A DNA stretch of 64,000 nt from Mesorhizobium sp. M1B.F.Ca.ET.045.04.1.1 (GTDB lineage: Bacteria > Pseudomonadota > Alphaproteobacteria > Rhizobiales > Rhizobiaceae), in the NCBI RefSeq assembly GCF_003952465.1, contig NZ_CP034448.1, positions 4,007,001 to 4,071,000 of the forward strand, read 5' to 3'. Shown here piece after piece: positions 23,258-31,205 of the stretch. The notes under the pieces are model-generated. The model had not been told where the DNA came from. It searched no databases and saw nothing but the letters and a program-made list of their open reading frames with translations. The translations under genes and the position numbers were made by a program. Numbering within the stretch: the stretch's first letter is position 1; each line of letters starts with the position of its first letter.

Positions 23258-24862
23258 ATGGCCAAGTTCAGAAAAGCCTCCGCTGACGAAGTGCAGGCCA
23301 AGCGAAAGGACCATGTCCGCGACAGCGATCGCGGTCTGGTCATGGTGAAGGGCTTCAAGTCCCCGCCGTCGTGGAACAAGGAAGCGCGCAGCGCCAAGTT
23401 CGTCATGACGAGCGAGAGCGTCGACCGCTATCAGGACATCGTTGTTCAGGCGGGACTCAATGTCGATCGCTTTCTCGAGAATCCACAAGGGCTGCTCTTC
23501 CACAACAGCCGGTCGTGGCCGTGCGGTCTCTGGTCGGATGTGACCAAGGTTCTCGGCGGCCGTCCGAAGCGCACCGAAGGCGTTCTGAACTTCCTGCCGG
23601 AAGGCACCGACGAGGATGCCGATCGCGCAGCCCGTCACGTTGCGGTTGGCTCGATCCGGACCGTGTCGATCGGCTTCAAGCCGAACTGGGACGATATCGA
23701 CTTCATCCTTGACGATGACGACGATTGGACTGGCGGCTTCCGATATAACTCTTCGGAGCTCCTGGAGTGCAGCCTAGTACCCATACCAGCTCAACCCGAT
23801 GCTCTGGTCAAGAGCGCCGGCGGCGACATGGTTCTGGCGCGGTCGCTGATCGAAGAAATTCTCGACACCTACGCCAAGACGCCGGAAGGCCTACTCATCC
23901 CGATGGATGAGTACCGCGCCAAGCATTTCGATCTCGTCGGCAATCGTTCGACCTTCATCATCGACAAGGCTTTGGCGCCGGCGGCGCGCAAGTTCGCCCC
24001 GGTTGCCGAGATGGAACTCAAGGCATCCACCGATACCGAAGCCGAGAAGTTTGTCGGCGCCAAGGTTACGGTCAAGCCCGGTCATCCCGAAAACAAGGAT
24101 TGGCCGTTCGCTGACGTCCTGGCGAAGGCGACCGGTGAAGTGATCGCCAGCTACATCGTCGACGATGGTGAATTCAAGGGCGTGCACGCACTCTGGGTCG
24201 AATTCCTGACCGACGAGTATTCCGGCATGTTCCGCGGCATCAAGGCGGACCGTTTCCTGCTCGCCGATAAGGCGACTGAGGAGGACGCCGAGGAGGAGAT
24301 GCCGCCAGAACACGATCCTGAGTGCGAAGACGAGGACAAGACTGCCGCGGAGCCGACCGACGAAAACAAGGGCGTCGAACTGCTGACCGACGAAGTCCTC
24401 GACGCCTTCGCCTCACTGATCAAGGACGGCGATGTCGTCGTGCTGCGCGATGGTGACGACATGTGCCTTGTCATCAAGCGCGAAGGCGAGCAAATCGAGG
24501 CGCTGAAGCTCCCGGTCGAGATGACCATCAAGCAGATCAACGAGACCTCTCAGTCCATCTGTGATCGCGTGAACAAGGCCAAGGAGCCGCCGGCTCTCAA
24601 GGTGACCGACCTTGCGACCGTAACGGTCAAGCTGGACACCACCGAAGCGACCGAGAAGCTGAACGTGCTTGAGCGCCTGGTCGACTCGGTTGGCGCCAAG
24701 ATCTCCAAACTTTTCGGCAAGAAGCAAGTCGAAAAGGACACACCCGACGACGAGCCGGAAGACCCGCCGGCGCTGCCCTGTGAGGCGGAAGTCGAGGAAG
24801 CCAAGGCAAAGGCTGCTGCTCATCTCGCACGCCTCGCCGCCAAGGGTCTGATCGCAGCGTAA
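23258..24862 (+). CDS. Prohead protease fused to scaffold-like C-terminus
   Basis: 534 residues, longer than normal HK97-type proteases (about 200-250). Residues 1-190 are the protease: candidate triad His82 (LLFHNS), Ser137 (RTVSIGF) and Glu170 (LLECSLVPIP). Then follows a beta-rich domain (about 225-340). From about 345 to 534 it is acidic and coiled, with DDEPEDPP and KLFGKKQVEKD, the profile of a scaffolding protein. Protease-scaffold fusions are known in siphophages; here both jobs seem to sit in one chain. Followed by a terminator before the capsid gene. Confidence 0.8.
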   Translation: MAKFRKASADEVQAKRKDHVRDSDRGLVMVKGFKSPPSWNKEARSAKFVMTSESVDRYQDIVVQAGLNVDRFLENPQGLLFHNSRSWPCGLWSDVTKVLGGRPKRTEGVLNFLPEGTDEDADRAARHVAVGSIRTVSIGFKPNWDDIDFILDDDDDWTGGFRYNSSELLECSLVPIPAQPDALVKSAGGDMVLARSLIEEILDTYAKTPEGLLIPMDEYRAKHFDLVGNRSTFIIDKALAPAARKFAPVAEMELKASTDTEAEKFVGAKVTVKPGHPENKDWPFADVLAKATGEVIASYIVDDGEFKGVHALWVEFLTDEYSGMFRGIKADRFLLADKATEEDAEEEMPPEHDPECEDEDKTAAEPTDENKGVELLTDEVLDAFASLIKDGDVVVLRDGDDMCLVIKREGEQIEALKLPVEMTIKQINETSQSICDRVNKAKEPPALKVTDLATVTVKLDTTEATEKLNVLERLVDSVGAKISKLFGKKQVEKDTPDDEPEDPPALPCEAEVEEAKAKAAAHLARLAAKGLIAA

Positions 24863-24905
24863 GCATCACCATCCGAATTCCGGGCCGGGCAACCGCCGGA
24901 TCAAC

Positions 24906-24932
24906 AAGCCGCTCCGCAAGGGCGGCTTTTTT
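24906..24932 (+). terminator. Terminator/attenuator before capsid gene
   Basis: AAGCCGC (24906-24912) pairs with GCGGCTT (24922-24928) and runs into T residues (to 24932). It lies between the protease and the capsid gene. A partial stop here would let capsid mRNA be set apart by a further promoter, or tune the ratio. Confidence 0.6.
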
Positions 24933-24953
24933 CATGAGCAAAAGGAGACAACT

Positions 24954-26273
24954 ATGCTCGCACAACTGAAAGCCCGGCTGAAGGAACTGTCCGGCGAAAT
25001 CAAGGCTCTCACCGACAAGACGGACATGTCGGCCGAGGACTTCACCGCTCTCGAGACCAAGACGACCGAGCTCGAGGACATCGAGAAGAAGATCGACACG
25101 CTGACCAAGGCGGAAGAGGCTCGCGCCCGCGCCGCTCTGCCGGCGAACGACCCGGCTGGCTCCACCGAGCGCGCCCCGGCGACTGTCGCCACCAAGCTGA
25201 CCACGGTCGAAAAGGTCGGCCTCATGATCGCCGGCATGGCCCGCGCGTGGATCGAGGAGAAGGCCGGCGGCCCGAAGGCGGTCTTCCGTCACCTCGAGGC
25301 GGCTGGCTACGGCGACGTGGCCAAGGAATTCGACCTGGCGCAGCGCACCCGCGCCCTGAACTCCGGTTCGGCGGCCGCTGGCGGCGTCCTCGTTCCCGAG
25401 GCCATGTCGAGCGAGATCATCGACGTCCTGCGTCCGATGACCACGTTCCTGCAGGGTGGTCCGCGTCGCGTGCCGCTGGTCAACGGCAGCTACAAGATGC
25501 CGAAGGCGGCTTCTGGCGCGACGGCCGGCTGGCGCGGTGAAGGCCAGGCGATCGCCAAGAGTCAGCCGACCTTCAAAGAGATCAACATGGTGGCGAAGTA
25601 CGTCGACGCCCTCGTGCCGATCACCAACCAACTGATCCGCTACTCGCTGCCGGATGTCCGCGGCTGGGTCGAGATGGACATGGCCAACGTCATGGGCGTC
25701 GAGATCGACCGCGCGGCCTATCTGGGCGAGGGCACTGCCTACACCCCGCTCGGCATCACCAAGATCTCGGGCGTCACCGTGGTGACCCTGACGGCCACCG
25801 GCACTTCGCCGACGATCGCGCAGATTGAGGCGGACGCCTCCTCGGCGGAACTGGGCATGATGAATGCCAACCTGCCGATGCTGGGCGCCAAGTGGGTCAT
25901 GTCGCCGCGCACGTTCATCTTCCTCCAAAACCAGCGCGACGGCAACGGCAACCGCTATTACCCGGAACTGCAGAACGCGAACCCGACCTGGCGCAACAAG
26001 CCGGTTCTGGTCACGACGCAGAACCCGGTCAACGGCGGCGCCGGCACCGACGAGACCGAAATCTGGCTGGTCGCCTTCGGCCATGTTCTGTTCGGCGAGG
26101 GCATGGGCATCTCGTTCTCGGTCTCGACCGAGGCCACCGTGGTGACCAACGGGACCGCCGTTTCCGCCTTCCAGAACGACTTGACCTACATCAAGGCGTC
26201 GACCGAGGCGGACTTCGACATGCGCTACCTCGAAGCCGTGTCGGTGATCCCGGGCGTTCGCTGGGGCGCGTAA
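24954..26273 (+). CDS. Major capsid protein, HK97 fold
   Basis: 439 residues. The N-terminal 110 residues are a helical scaffold-like delta domain (KARLKELSGEIKALTDK) with the rest the HK97 core: GSAAAGGVLVPEAMSSEI (about 137-154), VNGSYKMPK (P domain), AYLGEGTAYTPLGI, and the C-terminal DLTYIKASTEADFDMRYLEA. Preceded by AAAGGAGACAAC. It forms the T-number shell. Cleavage by the adjacent protease near Gly/Asn of the N-domain is expected. Confidence 0.9.
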   Translation: MLAQLKARLKELSGEIKALTDKTDMSAEDFTALETKTTELEDIEKKIDTLTKAEEARARAALPANDPAGSTERAPATVATKLTTVEKVGLMIAGMARAWIEEKAGGPKAVFRHLEAAGYGDVAKEFDLAQRTRALNSGSAAAGGVLVPEAMSSEIIDVLRPMTTFLQGGPRRVPLVNGSYKMPKAASGATAGWRGEGQAIAKSQPTFKEINMVAKYVDALVPITNQLIRYSLPDVRGWVEMDMANVMGVEIDRAAYLGEGTAYTPLGITKISGVTVVTLTATGTSPTIAQIEADASSAELGMMNANLPMLGAKWVMSPRTFIFLQNQRDGNGNRYYPELQNANPTWRNKPVLVTTQNPVNGGAGTDETEIWLVAFGHVLFGEGMGISFSVSTEATVVTNGTAVSAFQNDLTYIKASTEADFDMRYLEAVSVIPGVRWGA

Positions 26274-26305
26274 GCGCCTCTTGACTCACTGATCAGGAGA
26301 ACCCC

Positions 26306-26671
26306 GTGAAAGTAGTCAAAAAGACCGGCCTCGTGCCGGTCCACTCTTTCAAGACCGGCACCATCTTCGGGGTGGTGCCGGACGTGGCCCGCAAGATGCT
26401 CGCCGAGAAGGCTGCCGAATTAGTCGAGGTGCCGGAAGGCATCGAAACCTATGAGGTGGCCGACTCCGTCGAGCCGAAGAAGCTGGCCGAGGCCAAAGAG
26501 GTGCATGCGATCGACATCCCTGACAACTGGGAGGAGATGCATCACCTCCAGAAGATCAAGCTGGCCAAGACGATCACCGGCGACGACAGCGTGAAGACGC
26601 TTGATGCCGCCAAGGAGATCATTGGCGCTGAAATTCAGCGGCGCGCCGCCGCTGTAACCCCGGCGGAATAA
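26306..26671 (+). CDS. Head-associated hypothetical protein
   Basis: 121 residues from a GTG with AGGAGAACCCC before it. Contains a helical acidic middle and MHHLQKIKLAKTITGDDSVKTLDAAKEII, reminiscent of small SAP/head-closure-like domains found after capsid genes. No motif assigns it. Position suggests a structural or assembly role. Confidence 0.55.
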   Translation: MKVVKKTGLVPVHSFKTGTIFGVVPDVARKMLAEKAAELVEVPEGIETYEVADSVEPKKLAEAKEVHAIDIPDNWEEMHHLQKIKLAKTITGDDSVKTLDAAKEIIGAEIQRRAAAVTPAE

Positions 26672-26710
26672 TCCGGCGGGGACAGAAACGCACGAGAAGG
26701 AGATTCCACA

Positions 26711-27220
26711 ATGCGTGCAAACATGCTCGACGGCGGCGCCTACAGCCGAACCGTCTTCCAGGCAATCAACAAGACGGCCACAGCCGGCGGTGCCGGCGAT
26801 GCCACCGAAGTCGACTGCGCCTGGGTCGACCGCAAACTCGACGGCATCGGCATGGCGCTTTCCGCCAAGCTGGTGATCACCTTCACCGCCACCCTCGAAA
26901 CCGGCGAGACCCTGACGTTCGCCGGCAACTTCCAAGATGCGACGGCGCTCGCTGGCACGGGTGCCGCCGACTTCGCATCCGCGTTCGCTGCCGCTGTGGT
27001 TGCCACCGGTGACTCCGGCGGTTCGACGGAGACCGGCACCTACGAAGTCGATATCGACCTCTCCGGCGCCCGCGAGTTCATCCGCACCCAGATCACGCCG
27101 AACCTCTCGCGCGGCGCGACCGACACCTGCGAATGGTCGGCCGCACTGGTTTTCTACGGCGATCACAATCAGCCGTCGACCCAGGCGACCTACAAGCTCG
27201 GCACCGCCGATTCGATCTAA
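26711..27220 (+). CDS. Putative virion (decoration-like) protein
   Basis: 169 residues, preceded by AGAAGGAGATTCC. It is beta-rich with small residues (TATAGGAGDATEVD, TFAGNFQDATALAG, FASAFAAAVVATG), typical of virion surface proteins. It follows the capsid unit, so capsid decoration or a head completion protein is likely. Assigned only by composition and location. Confidence 0.5.
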   Translation: MRANMLDGGAYSRTVFQAINKTATAGGAGDATEVDCAWVDRKLDGIGMALSAKLVITFTATLETGETLTFAGNFQDATALAGTGAADFASAFAAAVVATGDSGGSTETGTYEVDIDLSGAREFIRTQITPNLSRGATDTCEWSAALVFYGDHNQPSTQATYKLGTADSI

Positions 27221-27229
27221 TGCTAACAC

Positions 27230-27249
27230 GGCGGGCCTCCGGGCCCGCC
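27230..27249 (+). other. GC hairpin without T-run
   Basis: GGCGGGC (27230-27236) pairs with GCCCGCC (27243-27249). It is not a standard terminator because no T-run follows. It could stabilise the 3' end of the preceding mRNA. Confidence 0.45.
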
Positions 27250-27269
27250 AACTGCCTCGGGAGGGCGCC

Positions 27270-27473
27270 ATGGCCAACTACTTCATCAACCTTGGTGCCA
27301 CCCTTTCCTGCCTCGCCAATTCGCTTGTCGGCGGGGAATACGGCCAGACCCTTTCCTGTCGCATCGGCCTGTCGATCCTCGACAAGGGCTGGGCCTACAA
27401 GATTCCGTTCCCGAACATCCTCCGGGACCACTTCATCATCGTCGCCGCGCAATCGCGAAACGAGAAATCATGA
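27270..27473 (+). CDS. Small virion-region protein (67 aa)
   Basis: 67 residues from ATG 27270, with GGGAGGGCG upstream. It begins MANYFINLGATLSCLANSL and repeats LSCxxxxS-like residues, with two cysteines in LSC repeats and a basic end. Coupled to the next gene by ATGA. Unknown; in this location small connector-like or tail accessory genes are usual. Confidence 0.5.
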   Translation: MANYFINLGATLSCLANSLVGGEYGQTLSCRIGLSILDKGWAYKIPFPNILRDHFIIVAAQSRNEKS

Positions 27474-27622
27474 TCCGTGATCAATACCGTCAGACCGAGA
27501 AGCCTGAGTCCAAAAAGGGACTGAAGCCGAAACCGGTGACGCGCCCGAAGGGCAAGGAAGTCGATCGCGTCGTTCGCGACATGCAGCCAGCCGGCCGCGG
27601 ACCTGGCTACAAGACCAGGTGA
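27470..27622 (+). CDS. Small basic protein (50 aa)
   Basis: 50 residues, rich in Lys, Arg and Pro (KPESKKGLKPKPVTRPKGKE). Overlaps the gene before by ATGA. Its strong basic nature suggests nucleic-acid or phosphate contacts. No family recognised; tight coupling supports it. Confidence 0.5.
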   Translation: MIRDQYRQTEKPESKKGLKPKPVTRPKGKEVDRVVRDMQPAGRGPGYKTR

Positions 27623-27628
27623 TCCGCC

Positions 27629-28264
27629 ATGCTCGACATTGAGATCGTCACGCCGCCGACGGCCACGGCTCTGGACGTGCTGTCCTTGGCCAATTTCAAG
27701 AAGCATCTCCGGATCTCGTCGACGGTCACCAAACTCGACGACACGCTGACCGATGCGATCACTGATACGGTGGACAAACTGCACGGCATCGGCGGCGAAC
27801 TCAATCGCACGATCCTCCGGACCACCTACAAGCGCTATCTGAAGAACTTCCCCAGCAAGGATGAGTGCGGCAATCCGCTGCCGATCCTTCTGCCTTATCC
27901 GCCGCTTGTCGACGTTGTCGGAATCACGATCGAGGACGGCAGCAGTCCGGACAATGTCGTCGACAGCGCCGATTATGTCGTGAAGAGCGGCATGCTCGTG
28001 CCGGAGATTCATCCGGTCAGCGCCTGGCCGTCGATCACCTCGGCACCGCGGGCTGTGTCGATTACCTACACCGCCGGCTACACCACGTATCCGCCCAAGC
28101 TGCTGCGCATGATCAAGTTCTTGGCGGCGCACTACATCGAAAACACCGAAGCCAGCATTCTCGAGCAGAACAAGACGCTGATCAGCAGAAACGTGCTGTT
28201 CGCCATGGATGACCTGCGCGCCGCGCTCAAGGTCAGTAACTCGTATGACGACTGGAACGAATAG
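27629..28264 (+). CDS. Head-tail connector, phiE125 gp8-like
   Basis: 211 residues. N-terminal helices LDVLSLANFKKHLRISST (about 13-30) are the hallmark of the HK97 gp6/phiE125 gp8 connector family; the C-terminal half has beta structure ending LKVSNSYDDWNE. It forms the first ring under the portal. Stop overlaps the next start by one base (TAGTG). Confidence 0.8.
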   Translation: MLDIEIVTPPTATALDVLSLANFKKHLRISSTVTKLDDTLTDAITDTVDKLHGIGGELNRTILRTTYKRYLKNFPSKDECGNPLPILLPYPPLVDVVGITIEDGSSPDNVVDSADYVVKSGMLVPEIHPVSAWPSITSAPRAVSITYTAGYTTYPPKLLRMIKFLAAHYIENTEASILEQNKTLISRNVLFAMDDLRAALKVSNSYDDWNE

Positions 28265-28884
28265 TGCGCGGCGGCTCTCTTCGTAACCCGATCGAGATCC
28301 AAAGAAGGGTCCAGGTCGGGGTGACTCGTCTGAACGCGCCGAATTACGTCTGGCAGACTTGGCGTGAGCCGATCTGCGAGGTCGAGGTTCGCCGCGGCCG
28401 CGAACACTTCGACCCGGAGACCAAACAGCGATACTCGGAAGAGGTCTGGCGCTTCCGCGCCAGGTACGAAGAAGTCGAAGGCGTCGACGCGACCATGCGA
28501 GTCGTCCACAACGGGATGAACTTCGACATCAAGGCGCTTCTGCCGGACGGGCAAAGGCAAAGGGACTGCATCATCGAATGCACGGTCCAGGATGCCGTCG
28601 TCGGGTCGGTGCCTCTATCGATTGCCATTGTCTCGGCGATTCCAGATGGATCAGTCGGCGTCGCCTATGCCGGCTTCACGGTCTCCGCGGCCGGCGGTAC
28701 GGCACCCTACGTGTTCGCCGAGGAGTCCGGCGCGCTTCCACAAGGGCTGATGCTCAATACTTCCACCGGTGCCGTCTCCGGCACGCCGCTGGCGGCTGGA
28801 GTGACTTCCGGGATCACCATTCAGGTTTCTGACGCGGACGGCACGATCGCTGTTCTTCCGGATTTCTCAATCACGGTTGCCTGA
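28264..28884 (+). CDS. Head-tail joining protein with Ig-like C-domain
   Basis: 206 residues. Residues 1-115 are the head-closure type: IEIQRRVQ at the start, FDPETKQRYSEEVWRFRARY, then DATMRVVHNGMNFDIKAL. Residues about 117-206 form an added domain with the He_PIG/Ig-like pattern: IPDGSVGVAYAGFTVSAAGG, GTAPYVF, LPQGLMLNTSTGAVSGTP and VSDADG. GTG start in TAGTG. Ig-like domains normally decorate phage capsids and tails; here one is fused to the joining protein. Fusion is read directly from one open frame. Confidence 0.7.
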   Translation: MRGGSLRNPIEIQRRVQVGVTRLNAPNYVWQTWREPICEVEVRRGREHFDPETKQRYSEEVWRFRARYEEVEGVDATMRVVHNGMNFDIKALLPDGQRQRDCIIECTVQDAVVGSVPLSIAIVSAIPDGSVGVAYAGFTVSAAGGTAPYVFAEESGALPQGLMLNTSTGAVSGTPLAAGVTSGITIQVSDADGTIAVLPDFSITVA

Positions 28885-28886
28885 AG

Positions 28887-29285
28887 ATGTCCGCACTCGA
28901 GATCGCCATCACCAAGCTGACGGCGACGTCGGCGGTCACATCCATCACGACGGCCGCGGGCATCTATCCGATCGATCTTCCGCAGGGCGCTTCCGCGCCG
29001 TGCTTGGTTGTCAACATCGTCAGTGGCTTTGACGAACAAATGCTCGACGGTGCCGGGAAGTATTATCGGCATCGCGTCACGGTAGAATGCAATGCCTACA
29101 CGGCGGATGAGGCCATGGCGTTGGGCGATGCGGTGATGTCGGCCCTGCAGGAAAACATCAACGCGACCATCGGCTCTTTCTCTGGCGTGACCACGCAATT
29201 CGCCGATCTCGACAGAACTGACACGTCGGATGATCGATCGACTTATCGGCGACTGCTCGACTTCTTCATCCGATGGAGGCATTGA
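28887..29285 (+). CDS. Tail completion protein, DUF3168-like
   Basis: 132 residues. Pattern IAITKLTATSAVTSITTAAG, YPIDLPQGASAPCLVVN and AYTADEAMALGDAVMSALQ is typical of DUF3168 proteins (HK97 gp10/SPP1 gp17-like), which cap the tail tube. Starts 2 nt after the joining protein and ends in a TGATG overlap. Confidence 0.75.
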   Translation: MSALEIAITKLTATSAVTSITTAAGIYPIDLPQGASAPCLVVNIVSGFDEQMLDGAGKYYRHRVTVECNAYTADEAMALGDAVMSALQENINATIGSFSGVTTQFADLDRTDTSDDRSTYRRLLDFFIRWRH

Positions 29286-29566
29286 TGCCTAAGACCGCGA
29301 TCGATCCGTATAACTCAACGCCGAATGAAACCAATTTCGGCCAGAGGGGCGCGCAGATTACCCCCAATGACGGTGTGGATCTGGAGACCGTCTCCAAGGG
29401 TCTGGTCGTCCTGGTTTCTGGCACTTTGGTGTTCATTCCGGCGGACAATGAAGACGACGAAACGTTGACCTATGGCACGCTGCCGGTCGGTGCCATCGTC
29501 CCGTACTTTGTCCGCCGCGTCCTTGACACCGGCACAACGGCGACCGTCGCCTCGATCGACAAATAA
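29285..29566 (+). CDS. Small tail/connector protein
   Basis: 93 residues. N-terminal part is polar, the rest is beta-rich (LVVLVSGTLVFIPADNEDDE). It contains a repeat-like TATVASIDK ending. It sits between DUF3168 and the gp10-like gene. Family unknown; a small tail structural component is likely. Confidence 0.55.
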   Translation: MPKTAIDPYNSTPNETNFGQRGAQITPNDGVDLETVSKGLVVLVSGTLVFIPADNEDDETLTYGTLPVGAIVPYFVRRVLDTGTTATVASIDK

Positions 29567-30070
29567 ATGGCCAAGGGCTTCAAGCTTTCCGGAGACGCCC
29601 AACTTCGGAACACCATGCAGCAGATCGGCAATGCCTATGGTGGCCGAGAGATGGACATCGATATCGAAGCGGCGCTCGAGCCGCTGCGGCGTGAGACTGA
29701 GAGGAACGCCGTTCCCCTCCGGAATTTCGCCGGCAAGCATGATCCATTCTTCCCGCAACCATCCGGCGCGCCAAAGGGCGGACATCTCGATGAAGGCGTC
29801 GTCTCGGTCAAGATCAGGGGCACGGCGAAGGTCAGGGTCTGGTGGGTCACATTCACCCGCCGAGCTCGCTACCTCGCCCACTTGGTCGAGTTCGGAACGG
29901 CACCGCATTTCCAGCCGCGATTCAAGGGCGGCTTTCGCCATCCGGGTGCCAGAGCGCATCCATTCTTCCGGCCGGCATACGATTCCCAGCAGGGCAATGT
30001 GCTGACCATTCTTGGCCAGCGCGCCTGGCTGAGGATTTCGACTGCGGCCTTCAGAAGCCGGAAGAAATAG
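29567..30070 (+). CDS. HK97 gp10-like tail protein
   Basis: 167 residues. MAKGFKLSGDAQLRNTMQQIG, then the family pattern LEPLRRETERNAVPLRNF, and the late ARAHPFFRPAYDSQ (about 130-143) all match HK97 gp10, a tail-terminator-like protein. The basic C-terminus is characteristic. Immediately after the previous stop. Confidence 0.75.
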   Translation: MAKGFKLSGDAQLRNTMQQIGNAYGGREMDIDIEAALEPLRRETERNAVPLRNFAGKHDPFFPQPSGAPKGGHLDEGVVSVKIRGTAKVRVWWVTFTRRARYLAHLVEFGTAPHFQPRFKGGFRHPGARAHPFFRPAYDSQQGNVLTILGQRAWLRISTAAFRSRKK

Positions 30071-30087
30071 CCATCTGAGGAGGGCAA

Positions 30088-30343
30088 ATGCCCCGCAGAC
30101 CTTATGTCCGACGGACGGCCAAAAAGCCGGATCCGATCAAAGAAGACGTGCCATTGGCCGTCGAACAGATCGCCGAAAAAGAGGCCGCCCCCCGAGGCGG
30201 CCTCAGTCGTTTCGGCCGCCCCATCCTGCTCCATGACCGAAAAGAAGTGGAATGGATACCCGGTCTGGCAATGCCGGAAGTGCCGGGTCGACACACTGGT
30301 TCCCGAGGACGCCGCGGCGGCTCGGAAAGCCTGCCGTAGGTAA
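30088..30343 (+). CDS. Small Cys-rich protein, probably frame-split at a C6 run
   Basis: The frame beginning at ATG 30088 (AGGAGGGCAA upstream) reads MPRRPYVRRTAKKPDPIKED and continues normally to the C run at 30188-30193, then becomes basic and compositionally odd until 30339. The +1 frame from the C run gives PEAASVVSAAP then MTEKKWNGYPVWQCRKC with CxxC, ending at 30343, which looks native. So the gene is either frameshifted by one base or uses +1 shifting. A 9-bp hairpin (30181-30204) overlaps the run. The coordinates join both parts. Confidence 0.55.
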
Positions 30344-30366
30344 CCGCTCACCATAGGAGACTCATC

Positions 30367-30813
30367 ATGGTAGCATCGACTGGTAAAGTCGGCCTTGGAA
30401 CAACTTTCAAGGTCGGCGATGGTGGCTCGCCGGAGGTATTCACCTCCGTCGTCAACGTCACCGCAATCAACATCTCGGGTCGCTCGGTCGAGGAAGTGGA
30501 CTTCACCCACCTCGCATCCACCGGCGGCTTCCGCGAGTTCCGCCCCGGCTTCAAGGATCCGGGCGAAATCAAGATCACCTGCCACTACAATCCGACCGAC
30601 GCCACGCTGAACGGCACGACCGGCCTCGAGGCCAAGCTGAACTCCGGCGCGACGTTCAACTGGGAAATCGATATGACCAATGCCGGCTTTGCCTACAAGC
30701 TGACCGGCTTCGGTTATGTCTCGGGCGGCGACTTCACCTTCACCGGTGAGGATCCGATCAACTTCGAAGTGACGATCCGCGTGTCGGGTCAGATCGACGA
30801 GTCGGTGGCGTAA
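30367..30813 (+). CDS. Major tail tube protein
   Basis: 148 residues with TAGGAGACTCATC upstream. The beta-rich tube fold shows STGKVGLGTTFKVGD, FTSVVNVTAINISGRSVEEV, then LNGTTGLEAKLNSGATFNWE and VTIRVSG. It polymerises around the tape measure. Size and position before the chaperone gene are standard for siphovirus tail tube proteins. Confidence 0.85.
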   Translation: MVASTGKVGLGTTFKVGDGGSPEVFTSVVNVTAINISGRSVEEVDFTHLASTGGFREFRPGFKDPGEIKITCHYNPTDATLNGTTGLEAKLNSGATFNWEIDMTNAGFAYKLTGFGYVSGGDFTFTGEDPINFEVTIRVSGQIDESVA

Positions 30814-30830
30814 TCGGAGACCGTGATCGC

Positions 30831-31205
30831 ATGACCACCTCAATCCGCATTCGCGGTGAAGTTCCCTTCCCTCAAGCGGGGGAAGGGGTCTATCTTCGAT
30901 TTTCCAACCCTGACTGCGACCAACTGCAGGGCAAGTTCGGTGAAAACTGGTTCGCCGACGCCGTTCCGAGGCTCAACCGGGTCGATACCCTCTATCTAAG
31001 GAACTGCCTAGCTTTCGGTGGCAAGAAGGACGGCAAGCCATTCCGTATCGACTACGACACATTGGACTGCCCGATGGGCGACATGCTGGATGCCGTGCTC
31101 GACGCCCTCTTCCTTGCCGTTCACGGCCGGAAGTTTGATGACCACATGGACTATGTCGCCAACATCAAGAAACTTGAAGTGGATAGCGACCAGGGAAACG
31201 GATAG
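30831..31205 (+). CDS. Tail assembly chaperone (gpG-like)
   Basis: 124 residues, the short product of a G/GT-type pair. It contains IRIRGEVPFPQAGEGVYLRF and ends VDSDQGNG just after the slippery site. It sits between tail tube and tape measure, the standard site. The programmed shift at 31193-31199 makes the long form with the next segment. Confidence 0.75.
   Translation: MTTSIRIRGEVPFPQAGEGVYLRFSNPDCDQLQGKFGENWFADAVPRLNRVDTLYLRNCLAFGGKKDGKPFRIDYDTLDCPMGDMLDAVLDALFLAVHGRKFDDHMDYVANIKKLEVDSDQGNG
31193..31199 (+). promoter_or_regulatory. -1 programmed ribosomal frameshift site
   Basis: The heptamer GGGAAAC is read G GGA AAC in the chaperone frame, fitting the X XXY YYZ rule (lambda G/GT uses GGGAAAG). 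The zero-frame stop follows at 31203-31205. The -1 frame is open from here to 31513. Confidence 0.8.

Noticed and set aside
24627..26084. Long open minus-strand frame (485 codons) across the capsid gene
   Set aside because: It is antisense to protease and capsid genes with clear family motifs, has arginine- and histidine-rich composition typical of antisense GC-rich frames, and no ribosome binding site.
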